Shown: positions 27,842 to 37,273, numbered from the stretch's first letter. The stretch: DNA of 64,000 bases from Paenarthrobacter ureafaciens (GCF_004028095.1 NZ_SBHM01000007.1:868001-932000), one strand, 5' to 3'. A program made the numbers and translations. The notes: generated from the sequence alone by a model not told the origin.

Positions 27842-29308
27842 TTAGGGCCGGGCCAACCTCGTCGCCAGATGCAGCCCCGCCAGCCGGCCCGTCCCCCTCG
27901 GATCGCCACCGCAGAGTTCAAAGATGCGCTGCAGCCTTTGGTGCATGGACTGCCGCTCCAAGTGGAGTTCCCTGGCCGCTTGTGCGGTGTTGCATCCCGA
28001 GTCCAGCCACACAGTCAGCGTCCGCAGCAGCGCCGACTTCCTCAACCGGTCGTGTTCCAGCACGCCGCCGAGTTGCTGCGCCACAAACCTTTCACGAACC
28101 TCCGCGCCGAGTGCTCCGTGCGCCAGACGCTCAACGGCGAACGCCTCCGCATCAAGCACACCCCCCATTCCGAGCGGCATATCGAGAGTCAGCCGCGCCT
28201 CGGCCAATGACCAGGGGGCCTGGTCGATCCCCTTTCCCGCAGGCCCTACAGCAACAGCAGCGCCGGTTGGCAGTTCCAAGGACCGGAGCGCTTCCAGCAA
28301 CCCGGCACGTGCACCGGCCACATCTTCCGGCAGGGCCGCCAGCGCAATCAGCTCAGCGTTGTTGGCGTAGCTGGCGCTGTGCGGAACGCAGCGAGCCAGG
28401 GCGGCATCGACCGCGGCACGCAGGTGCCCCGACCCTGCCGAGCGGACAACGACGGCGGCTACGGCACCGTCAACGGGGAACCCCGAGGCAGGGCCCAATT
28501 GGTGAAGCTGCCACGGCTGGCTGCCGGAATTGATGGCCCTCATCAGTTCGAGCCCGGCCATCTCCTTCAAACCCGGGGGCATTCGCTGCATGAGGGCAAG
28601 GCCGAGGATGTCCACCGACCTCTCCCCCGCCACCCGCGCGAGGCCGCTGTCTCCGCCGTCGGGCACTTCCAGCTCCAGCCGGGCGGCAAGGACGCCCCGA
28701 ACCGGCACGTCCACTACGGTAACGCTGCCGCCTTCCTCTGCCGCGGGGCCCGCGGCCCCGAGGGTCAAGCCCGACGGCGACACCAACCGGGCGCCGACGC
28801 CGGTCTTTTCTGCCAGCACGGCGAGCAACTGGTCCAAACCGGCCCCGTGCGCGAGCTCTGCTGCCATGGCGTGGCTCGCCTGGTCTCCCAGTTGCAGGTG
28901 CTCCACGGACTCGCTCACCAGCAGGGAGTTGATTTCCTGCATGATTCCAACAAAGGGCGTCTGACGGCGCAGCTCAATGATGGGGAGTCCCAAGGCCTGG
29001 GCGTCCTCCAGCATGGCGGCCGGAATTTCGGGGAGGGCCGGACCTGTTTCCAGCGCCAGCGCCGCAATCCGGCGGGCAGCAAGTTCAGCGACGTAGGCGC
29101 TCCGCCGCTCACTGTCCACGCCGGCGAGCGCCTGGCCGCCGCTCAGGAGGAGTTCACCGCCCCTGAGCAGCGGAGCGATATCCAGGACTTCGCTGGAATG
29201 GACCCATCGGACAGGCCTGGATAGCGCGCCGGGGACGTCCGTGAGCAGCCGGGGATCGGCCTCTTTCAGGCTGTTGGTACTCAATGCTTCGCCGAGGAGG
29301 ATGGACAT
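27842..29308 (-). CDS. PucR-family transcriptional regulator
   Basis: A 488-residue PucR-type regulator. The N-terminal purine-catabolism-like sensor domain (about 1-125) contains RWVHSSEVLDIAPLLRGGELLLSGG. A middle GGDEF-like remnant follows. The C-terminal helix-turn-helix is LRTLTVWLDSGCNTAQAARELHLERQSMHQRLQRI. PucR proteins control uptake and breakdown of purines, hydantoins and other N-rich compounds. It is divergent from the NCS1 permease gene across 108 bp, so it probably controls that permease and the hydrolase after it. Confidence 0.9.
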   Translation of the reverse strand: MSILLGEALSTNSLKEADPRLLTDVPGALSRPVRWVHSSEVLDIAPLLRGGELLLSGGQALAGVDSERRSAYVAELAARRIAALALETGPALPEIPAAMLEDAQALGLPIIELRRQTPFVGIMQEINSLLVSESVEHLQLGDQASHAMAAELAHGAGLDQLLAVLAEKTGVGARLVSPSGLTLGAAGPAAEEGGSVTVVDVPVRGVLAARLELEVPDGGDSGLARVAGERSVDILGLALMQRMPPGLKEMAGLELMRAINSGSQPWQLHQLGPASGFPVDGAVAAVVVRSAGSGHLRAAVDAALARCVPHSASYANNAELIALAALPEDVAGARAGLLEALRSLELPTGAAVAVGPAGKGIDQAPWSLAEARLTLDMPLGMGGVLDAEAFAVERLAHGALGAEVRERFVAQQLGGVLEHDRLRKSALLRTLTVWLDSGCNTAQAARELHLERQSMHQRLQRIFELCGGDPRGTGRLAGLHLATRLARP

Positions 29309-29416
29309 GACACTCCGTCAATTAGGATCTATCTCTTCATGACACATAGTATCTTGTTGCTGTGACTTGGCGCACATAGCCTTAGAGGGTCCCTTTCATA
29401 AACGGAGGCTCTCCCC

Positions 29417-30958
29417 ATGCAAGACAACCTCTCTCAAGCACAGACGGGTGGTCCGCAGTCGGGCCCGGCAACGGCGCCGGCCCACGACAGCGAAGCCTGG
29501 CTTCAACCAATTCCCGAGTCGGACCGCACCCGCAAAGTATCCGGACAATTCTGGATCTGGGCGGGCGCCAACCTGGCTCCCATCAACTGGGTGCTGGGCG
29601 CACTCGGTATCCATCTGGGCCTCGGCTTCGCAGACACCGTCACTGTCCTGGTGCTGGGAAACCTGATCGGCATGCTCCTCTTCGGCTGCTTCGTCCTGCT
29701 GGGCCAAAAGACCGGGGCTACCGGCATGGTCCTGGCACGTGCAGCATTCGGACGGCGCGGCAACTACCTTCCCGCAGCCATCCAGGCACTCCTTGTCATC
29801 GGCTGGTGCGCTGTGAACACCTGGATCATCCTGGACCTGGTGATGGCGCTCTTCGGCACCCTCGGCTGGGTGGATCCGGACGCTCCCAACTATGCGTGGA
29901 AGATCGGGGTAGCCACTGCCATAATGGCCGCGCAGGTGGCGATCGCCTGGTTTGGCTACAAAGCCATTGCAGCGTTCGAAAAATGGACCGTTCCTCCCAC
30001 CATCATCATCCTGGCAGTGATGTCCGCCGTGGCGTGGTTCGGCATGAAGATCGACTGGGGCTACGCGGGTCCGGCCGGCAACATCCTCCAGGGCTCCGAG
30101 CGCATTGCAGCTATGAGCGCCGTCATGACCGCCATCGGCATTGGCTGGGGCATCACGTGGTTCACGTACGCCGCTGACTACTCGCGGTTCGTGAGCACCT
30201 CGGTCCCCAAGCGCAAGGTCTACCTGGCGTCCGTGCTGGGCCAGTTCATTCCGGTGGTCTGGCTCGGTGTCCTCGGTGCAAGCCTTGCGACCAACAGCGG
30301 GGAAGTGGATCCCGGCAAGCTGATCGTGCAGAACTTCGGCGTCCTCGCCCTTCCGGTGCTCCTCATGGTCCTGCACGGGCCCATCGCCACGAACATCCTG
30401 AACATCTACACGTTCTCCGTGGCCACCCAGGCCCTGGACATCAACATCAACCGGCGCAAACTCAACCTGTTCGTCGGCGTCTTCTCCCTGATCGCCGTCA
30501 TCTTCTTCATCTTCCAAGAGGACTTCGCAGCTGTTCTCGATGCGTGGCTGATCGGCCTCGTGGCCTGGGTTGCAGCCTGGGGCGGCATCATGCTGGTCCA
30601 CTACTTCTGGCTGGACAGGCGCTGGCCCGCCAAGGTGGAACGCCTGTTCGACGGCGTAAACACGCCGCGCCTCCCGGTGGTCAACTGGGCCGGCGTCGTG
30701 TCCCTCCTGGCAGGCATCTTCTCCACCTGGCTGTTCATGTACGGGCTGATTCCCGTCATGCAGGGGCCGATCGCCGTCGCCTTGGGCGGCTGGGACCTGT
30801 CCTGGTTGGCCGGTGGACTCACCAGCGCGGCCTGCTACGCCATCCTTGGCCCCCGGGTCCACAAAAGGTTTCTCCTCGCTGAGTCCAACCACATCTCGGT
30901 GACGCAGCCGGCACCGGCTCCCACCCACGAACCCGCCGCGCAAGCACCGGCAAAGTAA
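29417..30958 (+). CDS. NCS1-family nucleobase/hydantoin-type permease
   Basis: A 513-residue membrane protein with about 12 helices, of the nucleobase:cation symporter-1 family (purine-cytosine permease branch). It has NLAPINWVLGALGIHLGLGF, ARAAFGRRGNYLPA, the WFTYAADYSRFV segment and NIYTFSVATQALDININR. The substrates known for the family are cytosine, purines, allantoin, hydantoins and thiamine-like bases. GGAGG lies 6-7 nt before the ATG. It is followed 11 nt later by a deacetylase-fold hydrolase, forming an uptake-plus-hydrolysis pair under PucR. Confidence 0.9.
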   Translation: MQDNLSQAQTGGPQSGPATAPAHDSEAWLQPIPESDRTRKVSGQFWIWAGANLAPINWVLGALGIHLGLGFADTVTVLVLGNLIGMLLFGCFVLLGQKTGATGMVLARAAFGRRGNYLPAAIQALLVIGWCAVNTWIILDLVMALFGTLGWVDPDAPNYAWKIGVATAIMAAQVAIAWFGYKAIAAFEKWTVPPTIIILAVMSAVAWFGMKIDWGYAGPAGNILQGSERIAAMSAVMTAIGIGWGITWFTYAADYSRFVSTSVPKRKVYLASVLGQFIPVVWLGVLGASLATNSGEVDPGKLIVQNFGVLALPVLLMVLHGPIATNILNIYTFSVATQALDININRRKLNLFVGVFSLIAVIFFIFQEDFAAVLDAWLIGLVAWVAAWGGIMLVHYFWLDRRWPAKVERLFDGVNTPRLPVVNWAGVVSLLAGIFSTWLFMYGLIPVMQGPIAVALGGWDLSWLAGGLTSAACYAILGPRVHKRFLLAESNHISVTQPAPAPTHEPAAQAPAK

Positions 30959-30969
30959 GGATCGACACC

Positions 30970-31923
30970 ATGAACAACCCCGCCTTCGCGGACTCCCTGC
31001 ATCCCATCAGCTGGCCGGAAGGCTTCAGGGCAGCAGCGTCCTTTACCTTCGATGTTGATGCCGAGTCCTGCACCATCGCGCACGAGCCCACCAGCACCCG
31101 CCGTATGTCCCTCATGAGCCACCAGTCCTACGGCCCCAAGATCGCTGTCCCGCGGATCCTGCAAATCCTGGAGCGGCAGGACATCAAGGGAACGTTCTTC
31201 ATCCCGGGATTCACGGCCGAGAGTTACCCCGACGTCGTGCGCCGGATTGCCGACGCCGGCCATGAAATCGGCCACCACGGCTACCTTCACGAGCCCATGC
31301 AGGGAATCGACGCCGCCACTGAAGCCAGCTACCTGGACCGTGGATTGGACGCGCTCCACAAGGTTGCCGGCATACGCCCGGTGGGGTACCGGGCACCCTG
31401 GTGGGAGTTGAACTGGCAGTCGCCGGCGCTGCTGGCCGACCGCGGCTTCCTCTACGATTCCAGCCTGCTCGACGGCGATGCCCCCTACCGCATGGCCGTC
31501 GCCGACGGTGACTCCCGTGACATCGTGGAGATCCCCGTCGACTGGGCCCTGGACGATTGGGAACAATACGCCTTCTACCCTGGCGTCACGGGCAGCGGAG
31601 TCATCGAGAGCCCCGCCAAGGCGTTGGAAATGTGGACCCTCGAAGCCCAGGCCCACCACTCGCAGGGCAGCTGCTTCGTCCTGACCAACCACCCCTTCAT
31701 CTCCGGCCGGCCCTCCCGCGCCGTAGCCTTGGAACAGCTGATCGAACGGGTGAAGGACCTGGACGGCATGTGGGTCACAACGTTGGCCGAGATCGCCGGG
31801 CACACGGCGTCAACGGTGCAGGAGATCCACACGCACGCCCGCATCGATGTTCCAACGTTCCCCGGGGCCGGTGCCACGTTCCGCCCGGCCCAGGTGCGCA
31901 ACCCGGAGCCCGCGCTCCCCTAA
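30970..31923 (+). CDS. Polysaccharide deacetylase-fold hydrolase, possible cyclic amide/imide hydrolase
   Basis: A 317-residue NodB-type protein without a signal peptide. Visible motifs: TFDVDAES (NodB motif 1, D-x-D variant), GHEIGHHGYLH (motif 2, metal histidines), GYRAPWWE (motif 3). Cytoplasmic members of this subfamily include allantoinase PuuE, a Pseudomonas imidase and the HpPgdA-like group. Its pairing with an NCS1 permease and PucR points to a cyclic ureide, imide or hydantoin as substrate rather than a polysaccharide; this is inference. RBS AAGGA precedes the ATG. Confidence 0.8.
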   Translation: MNNPAFADSLHPISWPEGFRAAASFTFDVDAESCTIAHEPTSTRRMSLMSHQSYGPKIAVPRILQILERQDIKGTFFIPGFTAESYPDVVRRIADAGHEIGHHGYLHEPMQGIDAATEASYLDRGLDALHKVAGIRPVGYRAPWWELNWQSPALLADRGFLYDSSLLDGDAPYRMAVADGDSRDIVEIPVDWALDDWEQYAFYPGVTGSGVIESPAKALEMWTLEAQAHHSQGSCFVLTNHPFISGRPSRAVALEQLIERVKDLDGMWVTTLAEIAGHTASTVQEIHTHARIDVPTFPGAGATFRPAQVRNPEPALP

Positions 31924-31929
31924 AGCCTC

Positions 31930-31993
31930 CGCCGAGTTGGCATTTGATGACAATGTTGCGCCTCGCAATTGTCATTAAGTGCCAACTCGGCGC
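31930..31993. repeat. Intergenic palindrome family 2, best copy
   Basis: CCGAGTTGGCA and TGCCAACTCGG arms with inner ATGACAAT...ATTGTCAT arms around GTTGCGCCTCGC form a nested, almost perfect cruciform. It lies between two convergent genes, so it could act as a bidirectional terminator. Confidence 0.8.
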
Positions 31994-31999
31994 CGGTGT

Positions 32000-32503
32000 T
32001 TAACCGTTGACCGCGTTGATCCACACACCGATCACCCATGTGCTGGCCGCCGCACACGCCAGTCCGAACTCCACGAGGATACCGATGCCGGTGGCCTTGA
32101 GGGCAGCCAGGCTGGTGCGCGCGGCGGTCCGCAGATCGCGGGTGCGTGCCACCTCGCTCAGCAGCAAACCCAGCGCAAATCCCACAAAGAGCCCCACCAC
32201 GGGGATGACGAACATGCCCACGACGCCCACCACGACACCGGCCAGCACTGATCTGTTGGGGATGCCGTGTTGCATCAGCTTCCTGCCGGTCAGCACCGCA
32301 CTGGCAGCCATCCCGGCCACCACAAACACCATGCCGATGGCGAAGATCACCCAGCCAAGCGTCCCTGCTCCACCCCAGATGGCCCAAGCCAGCAAACTCA
32401 CTCCGATGAGGATGCTGCCGGGCAGGATCGGGATGATCACTCCGGCGACGCCCACGGCAATGGCAAGGCCGCACAGGATGGTCACAATCACTTCGGCATT
32501 CAT
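32000..32503 (-). CDS. DUF456 family membrane protein
   Basis: A 167-residue, four-helix membrane protein. VGVAGVIIPILPGSILIGVSLL near the start, VGMFVIPVVGLFVGFALGLLLSE in the middle and LKATGIGILVEFGLAC near the end match DUF456, a family of unknown function. TAGACT exactly 6 nt before the ATG and no ribosome site suggest a leaderless transcript. Confidence 0.83.
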   Translation of the reverse strand: MNAEVIVTILCGLAIAVGVAGVIIPILPGSILIGVSLLAWAIWGGAGTLGWVIFAIGMVFVVAGMAASAVLTGRKLMQHGIPNRSVLAGVVVGVVGMFVIPVVGLFVGFALGLLLSEVARTRDLRTAARTSLAALKATGIGILVEFGLACAAASTWVIGVWINAVNG

Positions 32504-32573
32504 GGGCCCAGTCTAGGTGGCACCCTGCGGTCCGGCCCGCCACGCCGGACCGGGCACGAGCTGCCTTAGCAAA

Positions 32574-32613
32574 ACGACGGCGACGCTCCCCGTGAGGGGG
32601 GCGTCGCCGTCGT
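32574..32613 (-). terminator. Terminator of the malic enzyme gene
   Basis: ACGACGGCGACGC pairs with GCGTCGCCGTCGT, with a CCCC/GGGG inner stem and GTGA loop. On the minus strand it is followed by TTTTGC. It starts 21 nt after the malic enzyme stop. Confidence 0.8.
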
Positions 32614-32633
32614 GGTTGGTACAGCGGTGGCCG

Positions 32634-33827
32634 CTACTTGGTGACGGCAGCCGCTACAGCCGCGGTGACGGCAGGTGCCACGCGGGCATCAAGCGGGCTC
32701 GGCACGATGTAGTCGGCGGAAAGGTCCTCTTCGGCAAGCTGGGCGATGGCCCGGGCTGCCGCGATCTTCATCTCAGAGGTGATGCGGCGTGCACCGGCGT
32801 CCAGGGCTCCGCGGAAGATACCCGGGAAGGCCAGGACGTTGTTGATCTGGTTCGGGAAGTCGCTGCGGCCGGTGGCTACAACAGCTGCGTGCTGGCGTGC
32901 GACCTCAGGCAGGACCTCCGGGTCCGGATTGGAAAGGGCGAACACGATCGACTGGTCGTTCATGAGCTTCAGGTGTTCCTCGGCCAGCTTGGAGGAGGAG
33001 ACACCCACGAAGACGTCCGCGCCGGTGAGTGCTTCGCCCGGTCCGCCGGTAACACCGCGCGGGTTGGTGCGCTGGGCGAAGCGTGCCTTGACGCTGCCGG
33101 CATCGGCAACGAGGTCGGCGCGCTCTGCGTTGATGACGCCCTTGGAGTCGAGCAGGACGACGTCCTTGACACCCACGGCCAGGAGGATCTCGGCGATGGC
33201 GATGCCCGCCGCGCCTGCGCCGGACACAACAACCTTGAGGTTTTCGATCTCGCGGTTGGTCACCTTTGCTGCGTTGGTCAATGCGGCGAGGACCACGACG
33301 GCGGTGCCGTGCTGGTCATCGTGCATGACGGGGCAGTCGAGGGCCTCGATGAGGCGCTCTTCCAGCTCGAAGCAGCGGGGAGCGGAGATGTCCTCGAGGT
33401 TGACCGCGCCGAAGCTCGGGCGGAGGCGGACCAGGGTTTCAATGATCTCGTCAACGTCCGTGGTGTTGAGGACCAGCGGGATGGAATCCAGATCGCCGAA
33501 GGTCTTGAACAGTGCGGACTTGCCTTCCATGACCGGCAGGGAGGCGCTTGCGCCGATGTTGCCCAGGCCAAGGACTGCCGTGCCGTCGCTGACCACAACT
33601 ACAAGGCGCTCGGCCCAGGTGTGGGTGCGGGCCAGCTTCGGATCTGCATGGATGGCGCGGCTGACCTCGGCGACGCCGGGGGTGTACGCGATGGAAAGAT
33701 CGCGCTTGTCATTGAGGGGGACCGTGCTGGATACGGTCAGCTTTCCGCCCTCGTGGGCCTTGAAGATTTCCTCTTCGGTCAGCACAAGGGCGGTGGTGTT
33801 GTCAGGTGAAATGGTCTCAGTGGACAC
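32634..33827 (-). CDS. NAD(P)-dependent malic enzyme (oxaloacetate-decarboxylating)
   Basis: A 397-residue short-form bacterial malic enzyme converting malate to pyruvate and CO2. AYTPGVAEVSRAI contains the catalytic tyrosine. GLGNIGASASLPVMEGK carries the catalytic lysine. CPVMHDDQHGTAVVVLAAL carries metal-binding acids. The NAD(P) Rossmann motif VVSGAGAAGIAIAE lies near residue 200. The start is GTG with AGGAG upstream. It supplies pyruvate or NADPH during growth on C4 acids. A CRP/GlxR-like site lies about 215-230 bp upstream. The cofactor preference cannot be told by eye. Confidence 0.93.
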   Translation of the reverse strand: MSTETISPDNTTALVLTEEEIFKAHEGGKLTVSSTVPLNDKRDLSIAYTPGVAEVSRAIHADPKLARTHTWAERLVVVVSDGTAVLGLGNIGASASLPVMEGKSALFKTFGDLDSIPLVLNTTDVDEIIETLVRLRPSFGAVNLEDISAPRCFELEERLIEALDCPVMHDDQHGTAVVVLAALTNAAKVTNREIENLKVVVSGAGAAGIAIAEILLAVGVKDVVLLDSKGVINAERADLVADAGSVKARFAQRTNPRGVTGGPGEALTGADVFVGVSSSKLAEEHLKLMNDQSIVFALSNPDPEVLPEVARQHAAVVATGRSDFPNQINNVLAFPGIFRGALDAGARRITSEMKIAAARAIAQLAEEDLSADYIVPSPLDARVAPAVTAAVAAAVTK

Positions 33828-34138
33828 GTCTTTGTCTCCTCAGGCTAGCCGTGGACCCACGGCGTGGTGAATGGCAGGGACAGAACTGCGGGTTCGGGCC
33901 AATGGTGGCTGGCCCGGCGGTGAGTCTGAAGATTTGGGCTGCTAGCCGCTTCGGTTATTCCAGCCTAGGGAACTGCGGGGAGAGGTAGATTCAATACCTA
34001 AAGAGACGATTCGAGAGTAAAACGTTTTTGCAGTACAAAATGTGATTCAGGTCATGCGAAAACCGGCCCTTTTAGCCCCTGGAGGTCTAGACCAGTACGA
34101 AGGACCGGGGTGCGGCACCTTGGCTGCCCTAGGCATGC
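33828..34138. promoter_or_regulatory. Intergenic region upstream of malic enzyme with CRP/GlxR-like site
   Basis: This 311-bp gap contains no gene. TGTGA-N6-TCATG at 34041-34056 matches the CRP/GlxR consensus TGTGA-N6-TCACA in 8 of 10 positions. An AT-rich tract (AAAACGTTTTTGC) lies just before it, and a GGTCTAGACC palindrome near 34085-34094. Confidence 0.4.
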
Positions 34139-34747
34139 TCACTCACCGGCTACGAGGCTGCAGGCCTTCTTGAGGTCCTTCTCCGCTTCGAACAACGACA
34201 ACCGCCGGCACCGCACGGCCTGGACCAGACCACTCACCAGATGCAACAGGATGCGCGCCTTCACGGGGTCCTTGCCCGGGTCTTTGCTCAGTGAGTTCAC
34301 CACTTCTTCGGACAGGGCATCAATCTCCCGCAGCAGCTGGGCTGTGTCGCTGTCCTTTCCTGCGGGGCGGATCAGGCAGTGTTCCACACCCGGCTGCATG
34401 ACCCGCAGATGGAAAATCTCCTTCATCAGGCCCGCAAGGGCGTGGCTGTTCCCCTGCCGCTGCCGGACGCCGTCGCGCAATTCCCGCAACTGCTGCCGGT
34501 ACACCGCCAACATAAGGTGCGCGGTGGAAGGGAAGTAACGGTAGAGAGTGCCCAGGGGCACGTCTGCACGGGCAGCAACGTCGGAAAGGCTCAGGGTGTC
34601 GAACTGGCGCTGGGCGAAGCCCGCCGCCGTCCTGAGGATGCGGGCGTAACGCAACAACTGCCGCGGGGTAGTGGGCGCGGCAGCCATGCGGGGAAGCCCT
34701 GTGGTCAGGTCCAGGGAGTACGGTTCCAGTGAATTTGCTGCAGACAT
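34139..34747 (-). CDS. TetR-family transcriptional regulator
   Basis: A 202-residue TetR protein with HTH at about residues 30-75 (LSLSDVAARADVPLGTLYRYFPSTAHLMLAVYRQ) and a C-terminal ligand domain. The HTH starts later than usual because of a ~25-residue extension. Its N terminus and the arrangement resemble KstR-like lipid/steroid regulators, but I would not assign it. It is divergent from the first FG-GAP gene about 200 bp away, so it may control that cluster or itself. Confidence 0.83.
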   Translation of the reverse strand: MSAANSLEPYSLDLTTGLPRMAAAPTTPRQLLRYARILRTAAGFAQRQFDTLSLSDVAARADVPLGTLYRYFPSTAHLMLAVYRQQLRELRDGVRQRQGNSHALAGLMKEIFHLRVMQPGVEHCLIRPAGKDSDTAQLLREIDALSEEVVNSLSKDPGKDPVKARILLHLVSGLVQAVRCRRLSLFEAEKDLKKACSLVAGE

Positions 34748-34951
34748 CTCCGACGATTTCCTGGGAAGCTGGCAAGGACGCGGCGGACTGGAGCGAGGGG
34801 CCCCTGCTGACCGACCGCATCAATGATACGGGAGCTTCTTGACCGTTTCCTGAAAGTCCCTCGAGCACCGGCACAGCATGCCGCTCCCGGTATTCGCGGC
34901 GCGGCACCCTAAACTTCTGGGAGGTTTCAGTCTCGCGCGGAAGGCACACAC

Positions 34952-36079
34952 ATGGGGAAATTACGACGCCGGATGGCGGCTGCGGTAGTGACCGCAGCTG
35001 CGGCGGCCATGGCACTTACTCCCCTGCCGGCGTCGGCGGCGCCCAGCAATGGACCGGACCCGGTGGTACAAGGTGAACCTTTTGTGGGGAAGACGCTGAC
35101 CACCGAGATCGGCCCCTACACCTTCTATGGATGCGGGGGCGGCAAGGGACCGGACTTCACCATCTACTGGACCCGCGACGGATTCCTGGTAGCCGGCGAA
35201 ACCGGCCGAAACTATGTGCTGCAGCAGGACGACACCGGCGGGCGGATGGCCGCGCACCTTACCGCAAGCAAAAACTCATGCTCCGGCGAAACCCTGCACA
35301 GCAACGAAACAGCACCCGTGGGAGCCGTGAACCGGGCCAGGGGATTCACCGGCCGGGCCTTCGAACTTCTGGCGCGGGGCAGCGACGGCACGTTGTCACT
35401 CTACGGTCGCACAGGCAAAGCGTGGGACCCTGCACGGACCGTCGGCTGGGGTTGGCAGGGCTTCAACGCCGTCCTCTCCCCCGGCGACTTCAACGGCGAC
35501 GGCAAGTCGGACGTCCTTGCGCGGGACACCGCAGGAACCCTCTACCTTTACGCCGGCGACGGCACGGGCGGGTGGAAACCCGCCCAAACCGTCGGCAAGG
35601 GCTGGAACATCTTCGACTCCATCGTCAGCCCCGGGGACTTCAACGGGGACGGCACCAATGACATCCTCGCCCGCGAACCCGGTGGCGCCCTTTATCTCTA
35701 CCCGGGCAACGGCTCCGGGGGCTGGTTGGCGCGGACCGCCGTCGGGCAGGGCTGGCAGGTGATGGACGCCCTCCTCACACCCGGCGATTTCAACGGCGAC
35801 GGCAAAACCGATGTCCTGGCGCGCGACCGCAACGGCTACCTCTACTTCTACGGCGGCAACGGCGCAGGCGGTTGGGCGCGGTCCTGGCTGATCGGCGTCG
35901 GATGGAGCGCCCTGAAGTCGGTGGGTGCCGCCGGAGATTTCGACAGGGACGGCTCCCCGGACGTCTACGGCGTGGATCCGCAAGGACGCCTGGTGGTCTA
36001 TTACAGCGACGGCCGGACCGGGTGGCGGGGTTCGGAAGTCGTCGGCAGCGGCTGGGGTGGTTTCACAGCGATCTTCTAG
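34952..36079 (+). CDS. Secreted FG-GAP/VCBS-repeat protein 1
   Basis: A 375-residue exported protein. It has a signal peptide (1-31, ending PASA), an Ig-like N-terminal domain with a cysteine pair and YWTRDG (about 35-120), then about five propeller blades of ~49 residues. The blade core is SPGDFNGDGKSDVLARD...LYLYAGDGTGGW, and four blades carry DxDGxxD calcium-binding-type loops. The last blade ends GWGGFTAIF. Such propellers usually bind glycans or proteins outside the cell. GGAAGG precedes the ATG. It is the first of four adjacent paralogues. Confidence 0.87.
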   Translation: MGKLRRRMAAAVVTAAAAAMALTPLPASAAPSNGPDPVVQGEPFVGKTLTTEIGPYTFYGCGGGKGPDFTIYWTRDGFLVAGETGRNYVLQQDDTGGRMAAHLTASKNSCSGETLHSNETAPVGAVNRARGFTGRAFELLARGSDGTLSLYGRTGKAWDPARTVGWGWQGFNAVLSPGDFNGDGKSDVLARDTAGTLYLYAGDGTGGWKPAQTVGKGWNIFDSIVSPGDFNGDGTNDILAREPGGALYLYPGNGSGGWLARTAVGQGWQVMDALLTPGDFNGDGKTDVLARDRNGYLYFYGGNGAGGWARSWLIGVGWSALKSVGAAGDFDRDGSPDVYGVDPQGRLVVYYSDGRTGWRGSEVVGSGWGGFTAIF

Positions 36080-36130
36080 GTGATTCCCAGCAGCGGTATC
36101 ATATAAGGGCATAAGTCTGGGGAGGACACC

Positions 36131-37273
36131 ATGAGCGCTTCATCACGCCCTACGTTCGGCGTGCGCCGGGCGGTGGCGGGAATTGCGGCCGCAATCGTCG
36201 CCGCAGTCACTTTCGCACCGGCGCCTGCCATGGCCGCCGCGGAACCCGACCAGCCGGTGGTCCACGGAGCGCCGTTCGTCGGATCAACACTCACTGTGGA
36301 GATCGAACAGGGCTCGTACATGGGCTGCGGCCTCGCGGCCGGTCCCGACTACAGCATCTACTGGACCCGCGACGGAGTCATCTCCTCCAGGCAGTGGCCA
36401 AACTACGTCCTCACTGAAGAGGACCAGGGCAAAACCATTGCGGCACACCTTGTAGCCAGCCAGAACGGGTGCGGGGGCCAGCAGGTGTCCAGCGAGGAGA
36501 CCCCGCCTGTTTCAGCGTCCAACCGGGCCAACGGCTTCACAGGCCGCGGCGCCTTCGAGCTGCTCGCACGCCGCACCGACGGAACGCTCATGCTCTATCC
36601 CCGGATCAACAACGCCTGGGAACCGGCGCGCATTATTGGCCCCGGCTGGAACGGCTTCGACACAGTGTTCTCGCCCGGCGACTTCAGCGGTAACGGCGCC
36701 AACGACGTCCTCGCCAAGGACCCGGCAGGCCGGCTGTTCCTCTACGAAGGCACCGGTAGCGGCGGCTTCGTAGCCGGTCGCCAAATCGGCAGCGGCTGGA
36801 ACGGCTTCACATCGATCGTCTCTCCCGGCGATTTCAACGGCGACGGCGTTAACGACGTCCTCGCCAGGGATACCACCGGAAACCTGTACCTCTACCCAGG
36901 CAACGGGCAGGGCGGTTGGCTTAACCGCTCCGTGGTGGGCACCGGGTGGAACATCCTCAACCAGATCATCACCCCCGGCGACTTCAACGGTGACCACGAC
37001 GTCGACATCCTGGCCCGCGATACTTCCGGCAACCTGCGTCTCTACGCCGGCAACGGCGCCGGAGGTTGGCGCGGCTCAGCAACCATCGGCTGGGGCTGGG
37101 GCGGCATGTCCGCCATCGCCGCAGCAGGAGACATCGACGCCAACGGCAATGTGGACGTGTTCGCAGTGGACGGTTCCGGCCAGTTGTTGGCTTACTACGG
37201 CAACGGCGACGGCGGGTGGAACGGCTCGGGCGTCATCGGCTGGGGTTGGGGCGCTTTCAACCCGGTGTTCTAA
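36131..37273 (+). CDS. Secreted FG-GAP/VCBS-repeat protein 2
   Basis: A 380-residue paralogue of protein 1, 51 nt downstream, with the same order: signal peptide (cut near AMA-A, residue 36), Ig-like domain with YWTRDG and two cysteines, then five FG-GAP blades. The blade loops vary: FSGNGAND in the second blade has lost an acid, while FNGDGVND and FNGDHDVD keep most ligands. It ends GWGWGAFNPVF. GGGGAGG precedes the ATG. It is probably cotranscribed with protein 1. Confidence 0.87.
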   Translation: MSASSRPTFGVRRAVAGIAAAIVAAVTFAPAPAMAAAEPDQPVVHGAPFVGSTLTVEIEQGSYMGCGLAAGPDYSIYWTRDGVISSRQWPNYVLTEEDQGKTIAAHLVASQNGCGGQQVSSEETPPVSASNRANGFTGRGAFELLARRTDGTLMLYPRINNAWEPARIIGPGWNGFDTVFSPGDFSGNGANDVLAKDPAGRLFLYEGTGSGGFVAGRQIGSGWNGFTSIVSPGDFNGDGVNDVLARDTTGNLYLYPGNGQGGWLNRSVVGTGWNILNQIITPGDFNGDHDVDILARDTSGNLRLYAGNGAGGWRGSATIGWGWGGMSAIAAAGDIDANGNVDVFAVDGSGQLLAYYGNGDGGWNGSGVIGWGWGAFNPVF

